From Myxococcales bacterium (GTDB lineage: Bacteria; Myxococcota; Polyangia; Nannocystales; Nannocystaceae): a stretch of DNA of 64,000 nucleotides. The first letter of the stretch is position 1; every line of letters starts with the position of its first letter. The DNA lies in NCBI GenBank assembly GCA_016793465.1, contig JAEUJW010000090.1:241548-305547 (forward strand), written 5' to 3'. Shown here piece by piece: positions 1-10,919 of this stretch. The notes under the pieces were generated by a model. It saw only the letters and a list, made by a program, of their open reading frames with translations, made no database searches and was not told where the DNA came from. The translations under genes were made by a program, and so were the position numbers.

Positions 1-206
1 CGTCCCACAGATTGCATCCACGCTTCTTCGTCGACATCACGAGCTCCAGCCGGGCCCGCCACCCGCCGCGAAGTGCGATGCAGGTCGGTCCCGGGCGACA
101 CAGACAGCGAGCCCGCGCCGGGGTTCCGCGGCCTCGTGATTTTTTCTGCGATCGTCGAACCTGGCCGTGAATCGGCCGCCCACCGCCGAATTTCACCGAC
201 GCCCGA
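1..206. other. Non-coding left edge
   Basis: No convincing gene is visible in these bases, although one could enter from the left. There is a run of six T at 140-145 and a small hairpin (GGCCG, loop TGAAT, CGGCC) at 163-177. The hairpin lies just past the stop codon of the minus-strand helicase gene and could help to end its transcript, but the stem is only 5 bp. Confidence 0.4.
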
Positions 207-2573
<2,367 letters not shown>

Positions 2574-2637
2574 GATGCTCGCGCACGTATGCCACACGCT
2601 GTCCGACGATGCACGCGCCCTGCTATCCTCCCGCCCC

Positions 2638-4695
2638 GTGTCCGACGCCCCCGAGCACAACCCCCTGCTGCGGATCCCCCTGCGCGTCCCGTTCGACGCC
2701 ATCACCCCGGCCCACGTCGAGCCGGCGATCGCCGCCCTGCTCGCCGAGGCCCGCGCAGCAATTGCCCGCGTCGTCGACGAGCCGAGCCCGCGGACCTTCG
2801 CCAACACGCTCACCGCCCTCGACGCCGCCACCGAGCACCTCGACGTCGCCATGACGATCGTCGGCCACCTCGAGTCGGTCGCGACCACGCCCGAGCTGCG
2901 CGCCGCCTACAACGCCGTGCAGGCCCCCGTCGCCGAGTTCTACGCCCAGCTCCCCCTCGACCCGGGGCTGTGGCGGGCGATCGAGGCCTACGCGCGCACC
3001 CCCGAGGCCGAGCGGCTGACCGGCGCCCGGCGCCGCTTCCTCACCAGGACCGTCGACGAGTTCCGCCGCCACGGCGCCGAGCTCGCCCCCGCCGGCAAGC
3101 AGCGCCTCGCCGAGATCGGCGTGGCCCTCGCGCAGGCGACCACCGCCTTCAGCGAGCACGTGCTCGACGCGACCAACGCCTACGAGCTCGTGCTCACCGA
3201 CCCCGCCGACCTCGCCGGCCTCCCGCCCTCGGCCGTCGCCGGCGCGCGCGCCAGCGCCGAGGCCCGCGGCCTCGCGGGCTGGCGCTTCACCCTGCAGCAG
3301 CCGAGCTTCGCCCCGTTCCTCACCCACTCGGACCGCGCCGACCTGCGCGAGCGCCTCTACAAGGCCGCCAACATCTGCGCCGACGACGGCCCCCACGACA
3401 ACCGCGGGCTGCTCGCCGAGATCCTGCGCCTGCGCCGCGAGCAGGCCACCCTGCTCGGCTTCGCCGACTTCCCCGACTTCGTCCTCCAGCCGCGCATGGC
3501 CCACGACGGCGACACCGCCCGCAAGTTCGTCGCCGACCTGCGCACCCGCGTGCTCCCGGCCTTCCACGCCGAGAACGCCGACCTCCAGCAGTTCCGCCGC
3601 AAGCTCGAGGGCCCGGACGCGCCCGCGCTGCAGCCGTGGGACGTCGCCTACTACGCCGAGAAGCAGCGCCAGGCCCTCTACGACTTCGACGACGAGGCCC
3701 TGCGCCCCTACTTCCCCGCCCCCGCCGTGCTCGCCGGGATGTTCGAGGTGGTGCGCCGCCTCTACGGCGTCGACGTGCGCCCCACCGACGAGCTCCCGAC
3801 CTGGCACCCCGACGTGCGCACGTTCGCGGTCGACGACGAGCACGGCCGCCGCATCGGCTACTTCTACGCAGACCTCTACCCGCGCGACAGCAAGCGCGCC
3901 GGCGCGTGGATGAACGCCTTCCTCACCGGCACCCCGACCGCCGAGGGCTTCACGCCGCACCTCGGCCTCATCTGCGGCAACCTCACCCCCGCCGTGGGCG
4001 ACGCCCCGCCGCTCCTGACCCACGAGGAGGTCGAGACGCTGTTCCACGAGTTCGGCCACCTGCTGCACCACCTGCTCACGCGCGTCGAGATCCGCGGCCT
4101 CGCCGGCACCAACGTCGCCTGGGACTTCGTCGAGCTGCCCTCGCAGATCATGGAGAACTGGTGCTGGGAGCGCGAGGCCCTCGACCTGTTCGCGCGCCAC
4201 TGGCAGACCGGCGAACCTGTCCCCGAGGACCTGTTCAAGAAGATGGTCGCCGCCCGCAACTTCCGCGCCGCCAACGCGACGATGCGCCAGCTCGGCTTCG
4301 CCGCCGCCGACCTCGACCTCCACACCGGCATCCCCCCACACGACGGCGACGCCGTGATCGCCCGCGCCCGCGACGTCATGGCCATCCACGCCCCGACCGC
4401 GCTCCCGCCCGACTACGCGATGATCGCCCGCTTCGGCCACCTGTTCTCCGGCCCGGTCGGCTACGCCGCCGGCTACTACTCGTACAAGTGGGCCGAGGTC
4501 CTCGACGCCGACGCCTTCGGCCGCTTCCGCCGCGAGGGCGTGCTGAGCCGCAGCGTCGGCGAGGCGTTCCGCGCCGCCGTCCTCAGCCAGGGCGACAGCC
4601 GCGACCCCGCCGAGCTGTTCCGCGAGTTCATGGGCCGCGACCCCGACCAGGGCGCCCTGCTCGCCCGCGCCGGCCTCCTCCGCGGCGCCGCCTGA
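2638..4695 (+). CDS. prlC: M3 family oligopeptidase (oligopeptidase A-like zinc metallopeptidase)
   Basis: A 685-aa cytosolic zinc peptidase of family M3, expected to degrade short peptides, including cleaved signal peptides. The zinc motif HEFGH lies at residues 470-474 and is followed by the FVELPSQIMENW segment that supplies the third zinc ligand. Length matches oligopeptidase A. The start is taken as the GTG at 2638, directly followed by SDAPEHNPLL and the family N-terminus. A TATCCT box ends 8 bases before it and there is no ribosome binding site, so the mRNA is probably leaderless. It is divergent from the helicase gene with 64 bases between the starts. The symbol follows E. coli; dipeptidyl carboxypeptidase is the main alternative. 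Confidence 0.9.
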   Translation: MSDAPEHNPLLRIPLRVPFDAITPAHVEPAIAALLAEARAAIARVVDEPSPRTFANTLTALDAATEHLDVAMTIVGHLESVATTPELRAAYNAVQAPVAEFYAQLPLDPGLWRAIEAYARTPEAERLTGARRRFLTRTVDEFRRHGAELAPAGKQRLAEIGVALAQATTAFSEHVLDATNAYELVLTDPADLAGLPPSAVAGARASAEARGLAGWRFTLQQPSFAPFLTHSDRADLRERLYKAANICADDGPHDNRGLLAEILRLRREQATLLGFADFPDFVLQPRMAHDGDTARKFVADLRTRVLPAFHAENADLQQFRRKLEGPDAPALQPWDVAYYAEKQRQALYDFDDEALRPYFPAPAVLAGMFEVVRRLYGVDVRPTDELPTWHPDVRTFAVDDEHGRRIGYFYADLYPRDSKRAGAWMNAFLTGTPTAEGFTPHLGLICGNLTPAVGDAPPLLTHEEVETLFHEFGHLLHHLLTRVEIRGLAGTNVAWDFVELPSQIMENWCWEREALDLFARHWQTGEPVPEDLFKKMVAARNFRAANATMRQLGFAAADLDLHTGIPPHDGDAVIARARDVMAIHAPTALPPDYAMIARFGHLFSGPVGYAAGYYSYKWAEVLDADAFGRFRREGVLSRSVGEAFRAAVLSQGDSRDPAELFREFMGRDPDQGALLARAGLLRGAA

Positions 4696-4716
4696 GCCAG
4701 CAGCCGCGCCGAGCGC

Positions 4717-5826
4717 TCACGGCGGGCCGAAGCGCGGGTCGGTCGTCAGCGTGACGTCGGTCAGGCTCTCGAGGAACGCCACCAGGTCCGCCTTCTCGTC
4801 CGCGGTCAGGTCGAGCTCGTGGATCAGCGCGCTCTTGTTGGGGTTGCGGCGCCCGTCGCCCGCGAACGGGCCGTCCTCGATCTCGCGCCCGCCGGCCGCG
4901 TAGTGCTCGACCACCTCGGCGAGCGTGGCGATGCTGCCGTCGTGCATGTACGGCGCCGTCAAGGCGATGTTGCGCAGCGTCGGCACCCTGAACTTGCCCT
5001 GGTCGCGGGGGTCGCCGGTCACGTCGTAGAGCCCGCCGTTGCCGATCGGGTACGCCCCCGCGCCGTCGAGGTTGTAAAGCCCGTTGTTCTGGAAGTCGGG
5101 CGGCCCGAGCTCGCTGTCGGCGCTGCGGAAGGCCGTCGTGAAGCCCACGCCCGCGTGGCAGTGGTAACACTCGGTGCGCTCGTCGAAGAACAGTCGGAGG
5201 CCTCGCCGCGCCGCCGCCGACATCGCCGACGGGTCCTCGCCGTAGACCGCCCGATCGTAGGCGCTGTCGCGGGCGATGAGCGTGCGCTGGAACGACGCCA
5301 GCGCGTGGGTGATGCGCTCGACCGTCACCGGGTCCTCGTCGTCGGGGAACGCCGCGGCGAACAGCCCCGCCATGTCCGCGTCGTCGCGAAACCTCTTCAA
5401 GATCGCCGGCGTGTCCTGCTGCACCCCCAGCTCGAGCGGGAAGTCGGCGAACATCGGCACCAGCGCCTGGCCCTCGAGGTCGACGAGCTTGGGGTTCGCC
5501 CACGTGTACACCGACAGGTACGCCACGTTCGTCAGGCCCATGGCGTTGCGCGGCAGCGCGTGCCCCGTCGAACCCTCGGTGGTCGCCTTGCCGTCGGTGA
5601 ACGCCCGCGCCTGCTCGTGGCAGCTCGCGCACGACATGGTCTCGTTGTGCGACAGCCGCTCGTCGTAGAACAGCGCCCGCCCGAGCGCGACCTTCTCCTC
5701 GCTCATCGGGTTGTCGGCCGGCACGTGCGGCTCCGGCAGCCACGCCGGCAGGTCCCACGCGTACGCCGCCGGCGGCTCGTCGCAGGCCGCCAGCACCGCC
5801 GCCGCCACCAGCGCCCGCCGCAGCAT
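4717..5826 (-). CDS. mbnH: MbnH-like diheme cytochrome c peroxidase / MauG family lipoprotein
   Basis: A 369-aa diheme enzyme of the MauG/cytochrome c peroxidase superfamily. It has a lipobox (LAAC, Cys15, Asp at +2), a first heme site CASCH (66-70) and a second CYHCH (220-224). It lies two bases after the stop of a diheme lipoprotein gene, which itself overlaps an mbnP-like gene. That context identifies it as MbnH. In the studied pair, MbnH uses a high-valent diheme state to oxidise a Trp of MbnP to kynurenine, which then helps bind copper. A plain peroxidase role is possible, but the four-Cys MbnP neighbour makes it less likely. The protein should be anchored on the periplasmic side of a membrane. 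Confidence 0.85.
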   Translation of the reverse strand: MLRRALVAAAVLAACDEPPAAYAWDLPAWLPEPHVPADNPMSEEKVALGRALFYDERLSHNETMSCASCHEQARAFTDGKATTEGSTGHALPRNAMGLTNVAYLSVYTWANPKLVDLEGQALVPMFADFPLELGVQQDTPAILKRFRDDADMAGLFAAAFPDDEDPVTVERITHALASFQRTLIARDSAYDRAVYGEDPSAMSAAARRGLRLFFDERTECYHCHAGVGFTTAFRSADSELGPPDFQNNGLYNLDGAGAYPIGNGGLYDVTGDPRDQGKFRVPTLRNIALTAPYMHDGSIATLAEVVEHYAAGGREIEDGPFAGDGRRNPNKSALIHELDLTADEKADLVAFLESLTDVTLTTDPRFGPP

Positions 5827-5828
5827 CG

Positions 5829-6323
5829 TCACGCCTCCGGCAGGCGGACCACCGCGCCGCCCGCGTGGCACACGTTGCACGCCGCCGAGCGGGTCGGGAA
5901 CGGCATGAAGCTGGTGCGCGCCCGGTCGTCGCTCAGCACCCACGGGAACAGCGGCATGTCCGGCAGCGGCAGCGCCTCGGTCGAGTAGAAGTTGCCGTTC
6001 GCGTCGGCCTCCACCCGCAGCACCAGCTCGCCGTTGCCCATCGGCGCGGTGCGCAGCTCGACCACGCCGTCCGGGTGCGGCGCGCCGTCGACGTCGTACA
6101 GCGTGCCCGCCACCGTGAACAGCCCCGGGCCCGGGCCGTTGGCCTGGTGGCACTGCATGCAGTTCTGACCGACGTTGTGGCTGGTCGCCCCGCCGCGGCC
6201 GCTGATCAGCTCGACGTCGAGCGCCGGGTCGCGCTCGTAGTCGGGGTCGCCGATGAACGGCCCCGCGTCGCCGTCGTCGCAGCCCGCCAGCGCCAGCGCC
6301 ACGATCACGCACGCGCGCCTCAC
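5829..6323 (-). CDS. Diheme c-type cytochrome lipoprotein between mbnP and mbnH
   Basis: A 164-aa lipoprotein (lipobox LAGC, Cys15, Asp at +2) with two heme-binding motifs, CMQCH at 55-59 and CNVCH at 149-153. Between them is a stretch that looks like a small beta-sandwich (GTLYDVDGAPHPDGVVEL). The GTG start overlaps the stop of the mbnP-like gene (GTGA), and the stop is two bases before mbnH, so the three genes are translationally coupled. The likely role is electron transfer to or from the MbnH hemes; this is inferred from position only. No named family was recognised for the whole protein. Confidence 0.75.
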   Translation of the reverse strand: MRRACVIVALALAGCDDGDAGPFIGDPDYERDPALDVELISGRGGATSHNVGQNCMQCHQANGPGPGLFTVAGTLYDVDGAPHPDGVVELRTAPMGNGELVLRVEADANGNFYSTEALPLPDMPLFPWVLSDDRARTSFMPFPTRSAACNVCHAGGAVVRLPEA

Positions 6324-7162
6324 GACGCACCCCCGGCCGCGATCGTGAACACCCGCTGGGCGCCGGCCGGCTCGTCGGACTCGTAGCCGAGCCCGAGCGG
6401 GGCCATCATCGCCGGACACTCCGGGTCGCCGGGGAACGCCATGCAGCCCGGCAGCGAGTCGGTCACGCCGTCGGGCACGCGGGCGACGTCGACGTCCTTC
6501 AGGATCTGCGCCGCGTCGACCACGATCGCGTCGGCCTCGAGGTCGAGGCCCTCGAGCGAGATCCTGGCCAGGTTGGCGAACGCGCAGGCGTAGCCGCTGA
6601 TCGAGTCGCCGTCGCACGACGTCGCTCCGAGGTGGTAGAAGAACTCCGGCTGGGTCGCCGGCCGCATGTCGAGGCGCACGTACTTGTAGCCGCCCGCCCA
6701 GCTCCACCACATGCCCTGGGCGTTGAGCGGCGCCGGCGCGGTCGCGCCGTCGAGGTGGTTGTGCTCGCCGGGCACCCCGACCGTGAACTCGACCCCGGTG
6801 TACTCGCCGTCCGGCGCGGTCCCGCGGACCTCGAGGTTGGTGCCCGGGCTGCCGGTCATGCACGCCCCGCTGCCGTCCTCGAAGTCGAGCAGCACCATGC
6901 CGCTGTGCTGCCACTGCGCGTCGTCGGTGATCGCCAGCGGCACGCGCTCGCCGTCGGCGCGCACCAGCGCCACGTCGTGCACGAACATGCGAAAGTCGAG
7001 CGGCGTGACCGTCGCGCCCGACGTGCCGACGCCCGTGAAGTCGCGGCCGCACGCGAACGGCTGATCGCCGACCCGCGGCGCGAAGCGCAGCACGACCTCG
7101 CGGTCGGCGGTATCGCAGCTCACGAGGCCGAGCCCGACGAGAAACAGTGAGAGGCGGAGCAT
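6320..7162 (-). CDS. mbnP: MbnP family copper-binding lipoprotein (four-Cys 'metallo-mystery pair' partner)
   Basis: A 280-aa lipoprotein (lipobox VSC, Cys16, Asp at +2). The family signature is clear: VVLRFAPRVGDQPFAC, the segment TPLDFRMFVHDVALV, RGTAPDGEYTGVEFTVGVP, and the Trp-rich GMWWSWAGGYKYVRLDM (151-166). Cysteines at 38, 101, 183 and 193, plus a pair at 240/249, can form the disulfides. Family knowledge says a Trp is converted to kynurenine by the partner MbnH and that copper is then bound; which of Trp152, 153 or 155 is used here cannot be told. It is the first gene of the operon. Upstream is TAAGAC six bases before the ATG and no Shine-Dalgarno sequence. Confidence 0.87.
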   Translation of the reverse strand: MLRLSLFLVGLGLVSCDTADREVVLRFAPRVGDQPFACGRDFTGVGTSGATVTPLDFRMFVHDVALVRADGERVPLAITDDAQWQHSGMVLLDFEDGSGACMTGSPGTNLEVRGTAPDGEYTGVEFTVGVPGEHNHLDGATAPAPLNAQGMWWSWAGGYKYVRLDMRPATQPEFFYHLGATSCDGDSISGYACAFANLARISLEGLDLEADAIVVDAAQILKDVDVARVPDGVTDSLPGCMAFPGDPECPAMMAPLGLGYESDEPAGAQRVFTIAAGGAS

Positions 7163-7458
7163 CTCGCCGTCTTACCCGACCCCGTCGCGCGCGCGCCTGC
7201 GACGCCGCGTCGCACGCCTCGCGCACGGCCTCACCGCGGTCGGCCGCGCCGCGCTCGCGCGCCGCGTTCGCTGCATCTGCAGCCTTCGCCGCCCGCGCCG
7301 CCGCGTGCGACACCCGGTCGCAGCCGGTGCAGAACCACCGGGCCCCATGCGCCGCGCCGCACTGCCGCCCGCCGCCCTCACCCGCCGCCCCCTATCGAGC
7401 CCGAGACGGCCCACGCCGGCCGCGCCGCGCCGCCGTCCGACTCGGGTAGGATCGCCGG
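7163..7458. other. Divergent intergenic region, no gene seen
   Basis: This stretch separates the divergent mbnP operon and DUF2330 gene. It is extremely GC-rich with many GCG/CGC alternations and no codon pattern in any frame that resembles a protein family. Promoter-like boxes sit at its two ends, close to each start codon. Nothing else could be identified. Confidence 0.45.
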
Positions 7459-8799
7459 GTGCCCCGCCCGCGCGACCCGGCCGCCCGCACGCGAGTCGCC
7501 CTCGCCGCGGCCCTCGTCGCCCTCGCGCCCGCGAGCGCCCACGCGCTGCCGGCCGTGCTCGTCGGCGCCGCCCCGCTGAAGATCCGCAACCACCGCAGCC
7601 ACCTGGTGCTCGCCCGCGACGGCCCGCGCACGACCATGAGCCTGCAGCTCGACGTGCTCGCCGTGCCGATGGACCTGGCGATCGTCCTGCCGATCCACGG
7701 CGAGGTCGACCCCGACTCGCTGAAGACCCTCGACCGCCGCCTGTTCGACCGCCTCGACCGCCTGTCGGCCCCCCACCTCGCGCACGTGTGGGAGGCCGAC
7801 CCCTGCGCCCCGCCGGACCCGCCCGCCTCGCACGCCCCGCCGCGCAGCGAACGTCCGGCCACCTTCAGCGCCGGCGAGTACGAGTTCGCCGCGCTCGGCC
7901 GCATCGGCGCCGGCGAGCTCGAGCTGTGGCTGCGCGAGCGCGGCTACCCGCTGACCGAGGCCCACGCCGCCGCGCTCGCCGAGCACTTCGCCGCCGGCGC
8001 GTCGTTCGTGGTCGCCCGCGTCGATCGCCGCCAGGTCCACTTCGACGCCCGCGGCCACGCCGTGCTCTCGCCGCTGCGCGTGGCGTTCACCGCCGACGAG
8101 CCGTGGCGGATCCCCCTGCGCGCCGGCCTCGGCCACACGCTCGGCGAGCAGGAGGTCGTGCTGCACGCCCTCGCCGACGCGCCCGCCGACCTCGGGCCCA
8201 CCCCGGCGCCAGCGCTGCCGTCCGGCCTCGCGCTCCGGCCCGCCGCGGCCGACCGCTTCTCCGCCGTCTACGCGGCCGTGTTCGCCGCGGCCCGCGACCG
8301 CCACGGCCCGCTCGCGCTGCGCGAGCACACCGCCCCGCTGCCCGCCGGCGCCCTCGAGGCCGCCGAGCTCACCGCGCTCGGCGTCGCCTCGGCCGCGCCC
8401 GTGCTGTCGCGCCTGCACCTCCGCTACGCCCCCGCCGAGCTGCCCGAGGACCCCGCCCTGCTCGCGTCGCCCGCGGCCGCGGAGCAGCGCACCGAGTTCG
8501 TGATCCGCCACCCGTGGACCGGTCCGGTCGCCTGCGAGGCCCCGCGGCGCGGCGTCTACGGTCCGCCCCCCGCCGACGTCCCGCCCGACGAGGCGACCCC
8601 GCGGTGGATCCGGGCCATGGCCCCCGCGCGACCGCTCGCCGAGCTCGCCCCGCTGCTCGCCGAGGACATCCCGGCGCTCGGCCTCACCGCGGCCCCTGCG
8701 GGCTGCGCGTGCACGGTCGATCGCGGCGCACCGCCGGCCCTGGTGCTCGCGTGCCTGATCGTCCTCGCGCCGCGCCGCCGCCGATCTGCCGGGGTGTGA
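7459..8799 (+). CDS. DUF2330 domain protein with MYXO-CTERM-like sorting tail
   Basis: A 446-aa exported protein. The N-terminus is a signal peptide ending near SAHALP. The following segment (IRNHRSHLVLARDGPRTTMSLQ, then MDLAIVLPIHGEV) matches the start of DUF2330, a family of unknown function. The C-terminus has a CAC motif, a hydrophobic helix (PALVLACLIVLA) and RRRR, the three-part plan of the MYXO-CTERM surface-anchoring signal. The protein is therefore likely cut and displayed on the cell surface. The GTG start is six bases after TAGGAT, another leaderless-type promoter. The biochemical role is unknown. Confidence 0.75.
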   Translation: MPRPRDPAARTRVALAAALVALAPASAHALPAVLVGAAPLKIRNHRSHLVLARDGPRTTMSLQLDVLAVPMDLAIVLPIHGEVDPDSLKTLDRRLFDRLDRLSAPHLAHVWEADPCAPPDPPASHAPPRSERPATFSAGEYEFAALGRIGAGELELWLRERGYPLTEAHAAALAEHFAAGASFVVARVDRRQVHFDARGHAVLSPLRVAFTADEPWRIPLRAGLGHTLGEQEVVLHALADAPADLGPTPAPALPSGLALRPAAADRFSAVYAAVFAAARDRHGPLALREHTAPLPAGALEAAELTALGVASAAPVLSRLHLRYAPAELPEDPALLASPAAAEQRTEFVIRHPWTGPVACEAPRRGVYGPPPADVPPDEATPRWIRAMAPARPLAELAPLLAEDIPALGLTAAPAGCACTVDRGAPPALVLACLIVLAPRRRRSAGV

Positions 8800-8917
8800 G
8801 TAGACCGATGTTCTCGCCGCGCACGCGCACGCGGCCGCCGAATGCCGCGCGGCGCCCGTGCGCTGAGTCGCGTGCACCTCGCACGCGGTGCCGGCGGGCC
8901 GCGCTAAGTTCCCCGCC

Positions 8918-10699
8918 ATGTCGACCGACCAAACGCCGCCCCCGACCGACAACCAGCACCTCCTGCAATGGGTCCGCGAGACGGCCGCGCTGACCAAGCC
9001 CGACCGCATCGTCTGGTGCGACGGCAGCGAGGCCGAGAAGACCCGCCTGACCGCAGCCGCCGTGGCCGAGGGCGCCCTGACGCCGCTCAACCAGGACAAG
9101 TTCCCCGGCTGCTACTACTCGCGCAGCAACCCCAACGACGTCGCCCGCGTCGAGAACCTGACCTTCATTTGCACGCCGACCAAGGACGACGCCGGTCCGA
9201 CCAACAACTGGATGGACCCCGACGCCGCCTACAAGAAGCTCGGCGCGCTGTTCGACGGCAGCATGAAGGGCCGCACCATGTACGTGGTGCCCTACGTGAT
9301 GGGCCCGCTCGGCTCGCCGATGTCGAAGATCGGCGTCGAGATCACCGACAGCGTGTACGTGGTGCTCAACATGCGGATCATGACCCGCATGGGCAAGGCG
9401 GCCCTCGACATGCTCGCCGGCTCCAACGACTTCAACCGCGGCCTGCACAGCACGCTCGACCTCAACCCCGAGCGCCGCTTCATCTGCCACTTCCCGCAGG
9501 ACAACACGATCTGGTCGGTCGGCTCGGGATACGGCGGCAACGTGCTGCTCGGCAAGAAGTGCCTGGCCCTGCGCATCGGCAGCTACCTCGGCCGGCAGGA
9601 GGGCTGGCTCGCCGAGCACATGCTGATCCTCGGCGTCGAGTCGCCCGAGGGCGAGATGACCTACGTGGCGGCCGCGTTCCCCAGCGCCTGCGGCAAGACC
9701 AACTTCGCCATGATGATCCCGCCGAAGCGCTTCGACGGCTGGAAGATCTGGACGGTCGGCGACGACATCGCCTGGATGCGCGTCGGCGCCGACGGCCGCC
9801 TGTGGGCCATCAACCCCGAGAACGGCTACTTCGGCGTCGCCCCCGGCACGAGCATGCGCTCGAACCCCAACGCCATGCAGACCGTCACCCGCGACACGCT
9901 GTTCACCAACACCGCCGTGACGCCCGACGGCCTGCCGTGGTGGGAGGGCATCGACGGCCCCGTGCCCGCCGAGCTCACCGACTGGAAGGGCAACCACTGG
10001 ACCGACCACTCGCTCGAGAAGGCCGCCCACCCCAACTCGCGCTTCACCGCGCCGATGCGCAACAACCCCAGCCTGTCGCGCCACGCCGACGACCCGCAGG
10101 GCGTGCCGATCTCGGCGATCGTGTTCGGCGGGCGGCGGGCCTCGACGGTCCCGCTGGTGCTGCAGTCGTTCAACTGGGGTCACGGCATCTACCTCGGCGC
10201 GACCCTCGGCTCCGAGACCACCGCCGCGGCCACCGGCAAGGTCGGCGTGGTCCGCCGCGACCCGATGGCCATGCTCCCGTTCTGCGGCTACAACATGGGC
10301 GACTACTTCCAGCACTGGCTGCGCATGCAGCACAAGCTGATGCTGCCGCCCAAGATGTTCATGGTCAACTGGTTCCGCCAGGAGAACGGCAAGTTCCTGT
10401 GGCCCGGCTTCGGCGAGAACATGCGCGTGCTGAAGTGGATCGTCGACCGCGCCCGCGGCCGCGTCGGCGCCATGGAGACGGTGATCGGCTGGGTGCCTCG
10501 CCTCGGCGACCTCGACCTCCAGGGCCTCAACGTGTCCGAGGACGACGTGGCCAAGGCGACCCGCGTCGACTACCAGGAGTGGAAGCACGAGCTCGAGTCG
10601 CAGGCCGAGTTCTTCTCGCAGTTCGGCGAGCGCATCCCCCGCTCGCTCGGCCTGTGGCGCGAGCTGCTGCTCGCCCGCCTGCAGGGCCTGCCGAGCTGA
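8918..10699 (+). CDS. pckG: Phosphoenolpyruvate carboxykinase (GTP)
   Basis: A 593-aa cytosolic enzyme converting oxaloacetate and GTP to phosphoenolpyruvate, GDP and CO2, the entry step of gluconeogenesis. The GTP-specific kinase-1 loop FPSACGKTN is at 254-262 with the reactive Cys258, and the family's KFPGCYYSRSNPNDVARVE and GDDIAWM segments are intact. Length and the Cys-containing loop separate it from the ATP-dependent class. The ATG at 8918 is 7 bases after TAAGTT without a ribosome binding site. It ends at a strong hairpin terminator and appears to be transcribed alone. Peptide-using myxobacteria need gluconeogenesis constantly, which fits. Confidence 0.97.
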   Translation: MSTDQTPPPTDNQHLLQWVRETAALTKPDRIVWCDGSEAEKTRLTAAAVAEGALTPLNQDKFPGCYYSRSNPNDVARVENLTFICTPTKDDAGPTNNWMDPDAAYKKLGALFDGSMKGRTMYVVPYVMGPLGSPMSKIGVEITDSVYVVLNMRIMTRMGKAALDMLAGSNDFNRGLHSTLDLNPERRFICHFPQDNTIWSVGSGYGGNVLLGKKCLALRIGSYLGRQEGWLAEHMLILGVESPEGEMTYVAAAFPSACGKTNFAMMIPPKRFDGWKIWTVGDDIAWMRVGADGRLWAINPENGYFGVAPGTSMRSNPNAMQTVTRDTLFTNTAVTPDGLPWWEGIDGPVPAELTDWKGNHWTDHSLEKAAHPNSRFTAPMRNNPSLSRHADDPQGVPISAIVFGGRRASTVPLVLQSFNWGHGIYLGATLGSETTAAATGKVGVVRRDPMAMLPFCGYNMGDYFQHWLRMQHKLMLPPKMFMVNWFRQENGKFLWPGFGENMRVLKWIVDRARGRVGAMETVIGWVPRLGDLDLQGLNVSEDDVAKATRVDYQEWKHELESQAEFFSQFGERIPRSLGLWRELLLARLQGLPS

Positions 10700-10713
10700 A
10701 GTCGGCGAGTGAA

Positions 10714-10755
10714 AAAGAAACGAGCCCCGCGGTGAACCGCGGGGCTCGTTTCTTT
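10714..10755 (+). terminator. Strong, probably bidirectional terminator after pckG
   Basis: A perfect 19-bp inverted repeat with a TGAA loop: arm 10714-10732 (AAAGAAACGAGCCCCGCGG) pairs with 10737-10755. The GC-rich core is flanked by A-rich and T-rich ends, so read on either strand it gives a stem followed by U residues. It lies 15 bases after the pckG stop. Confidence 0.92.
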
Positions 10756-10919
10756 AGATAAATTAATAATTAAACCTGACCCTCGGGACAGATCATGGCA
10801 CGGCCACCCGCTCCGCCAGCAACCGACCGCCGTCGGCCAGCGGCGCCGATTGCGGCGCTCTCGCGGCCCGTGCACGGGCCGGTTGCTCGACACGCGCCGC
10901 CTGAGCGAGACTACACGCC

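Noticed and set aside
2574..2888. Upstream extension of the helicase frame
   Set aside because: It overlaps the divergent peptidase coding region and has no similarity to helicases; Walker A would be too far from the N-terminus.
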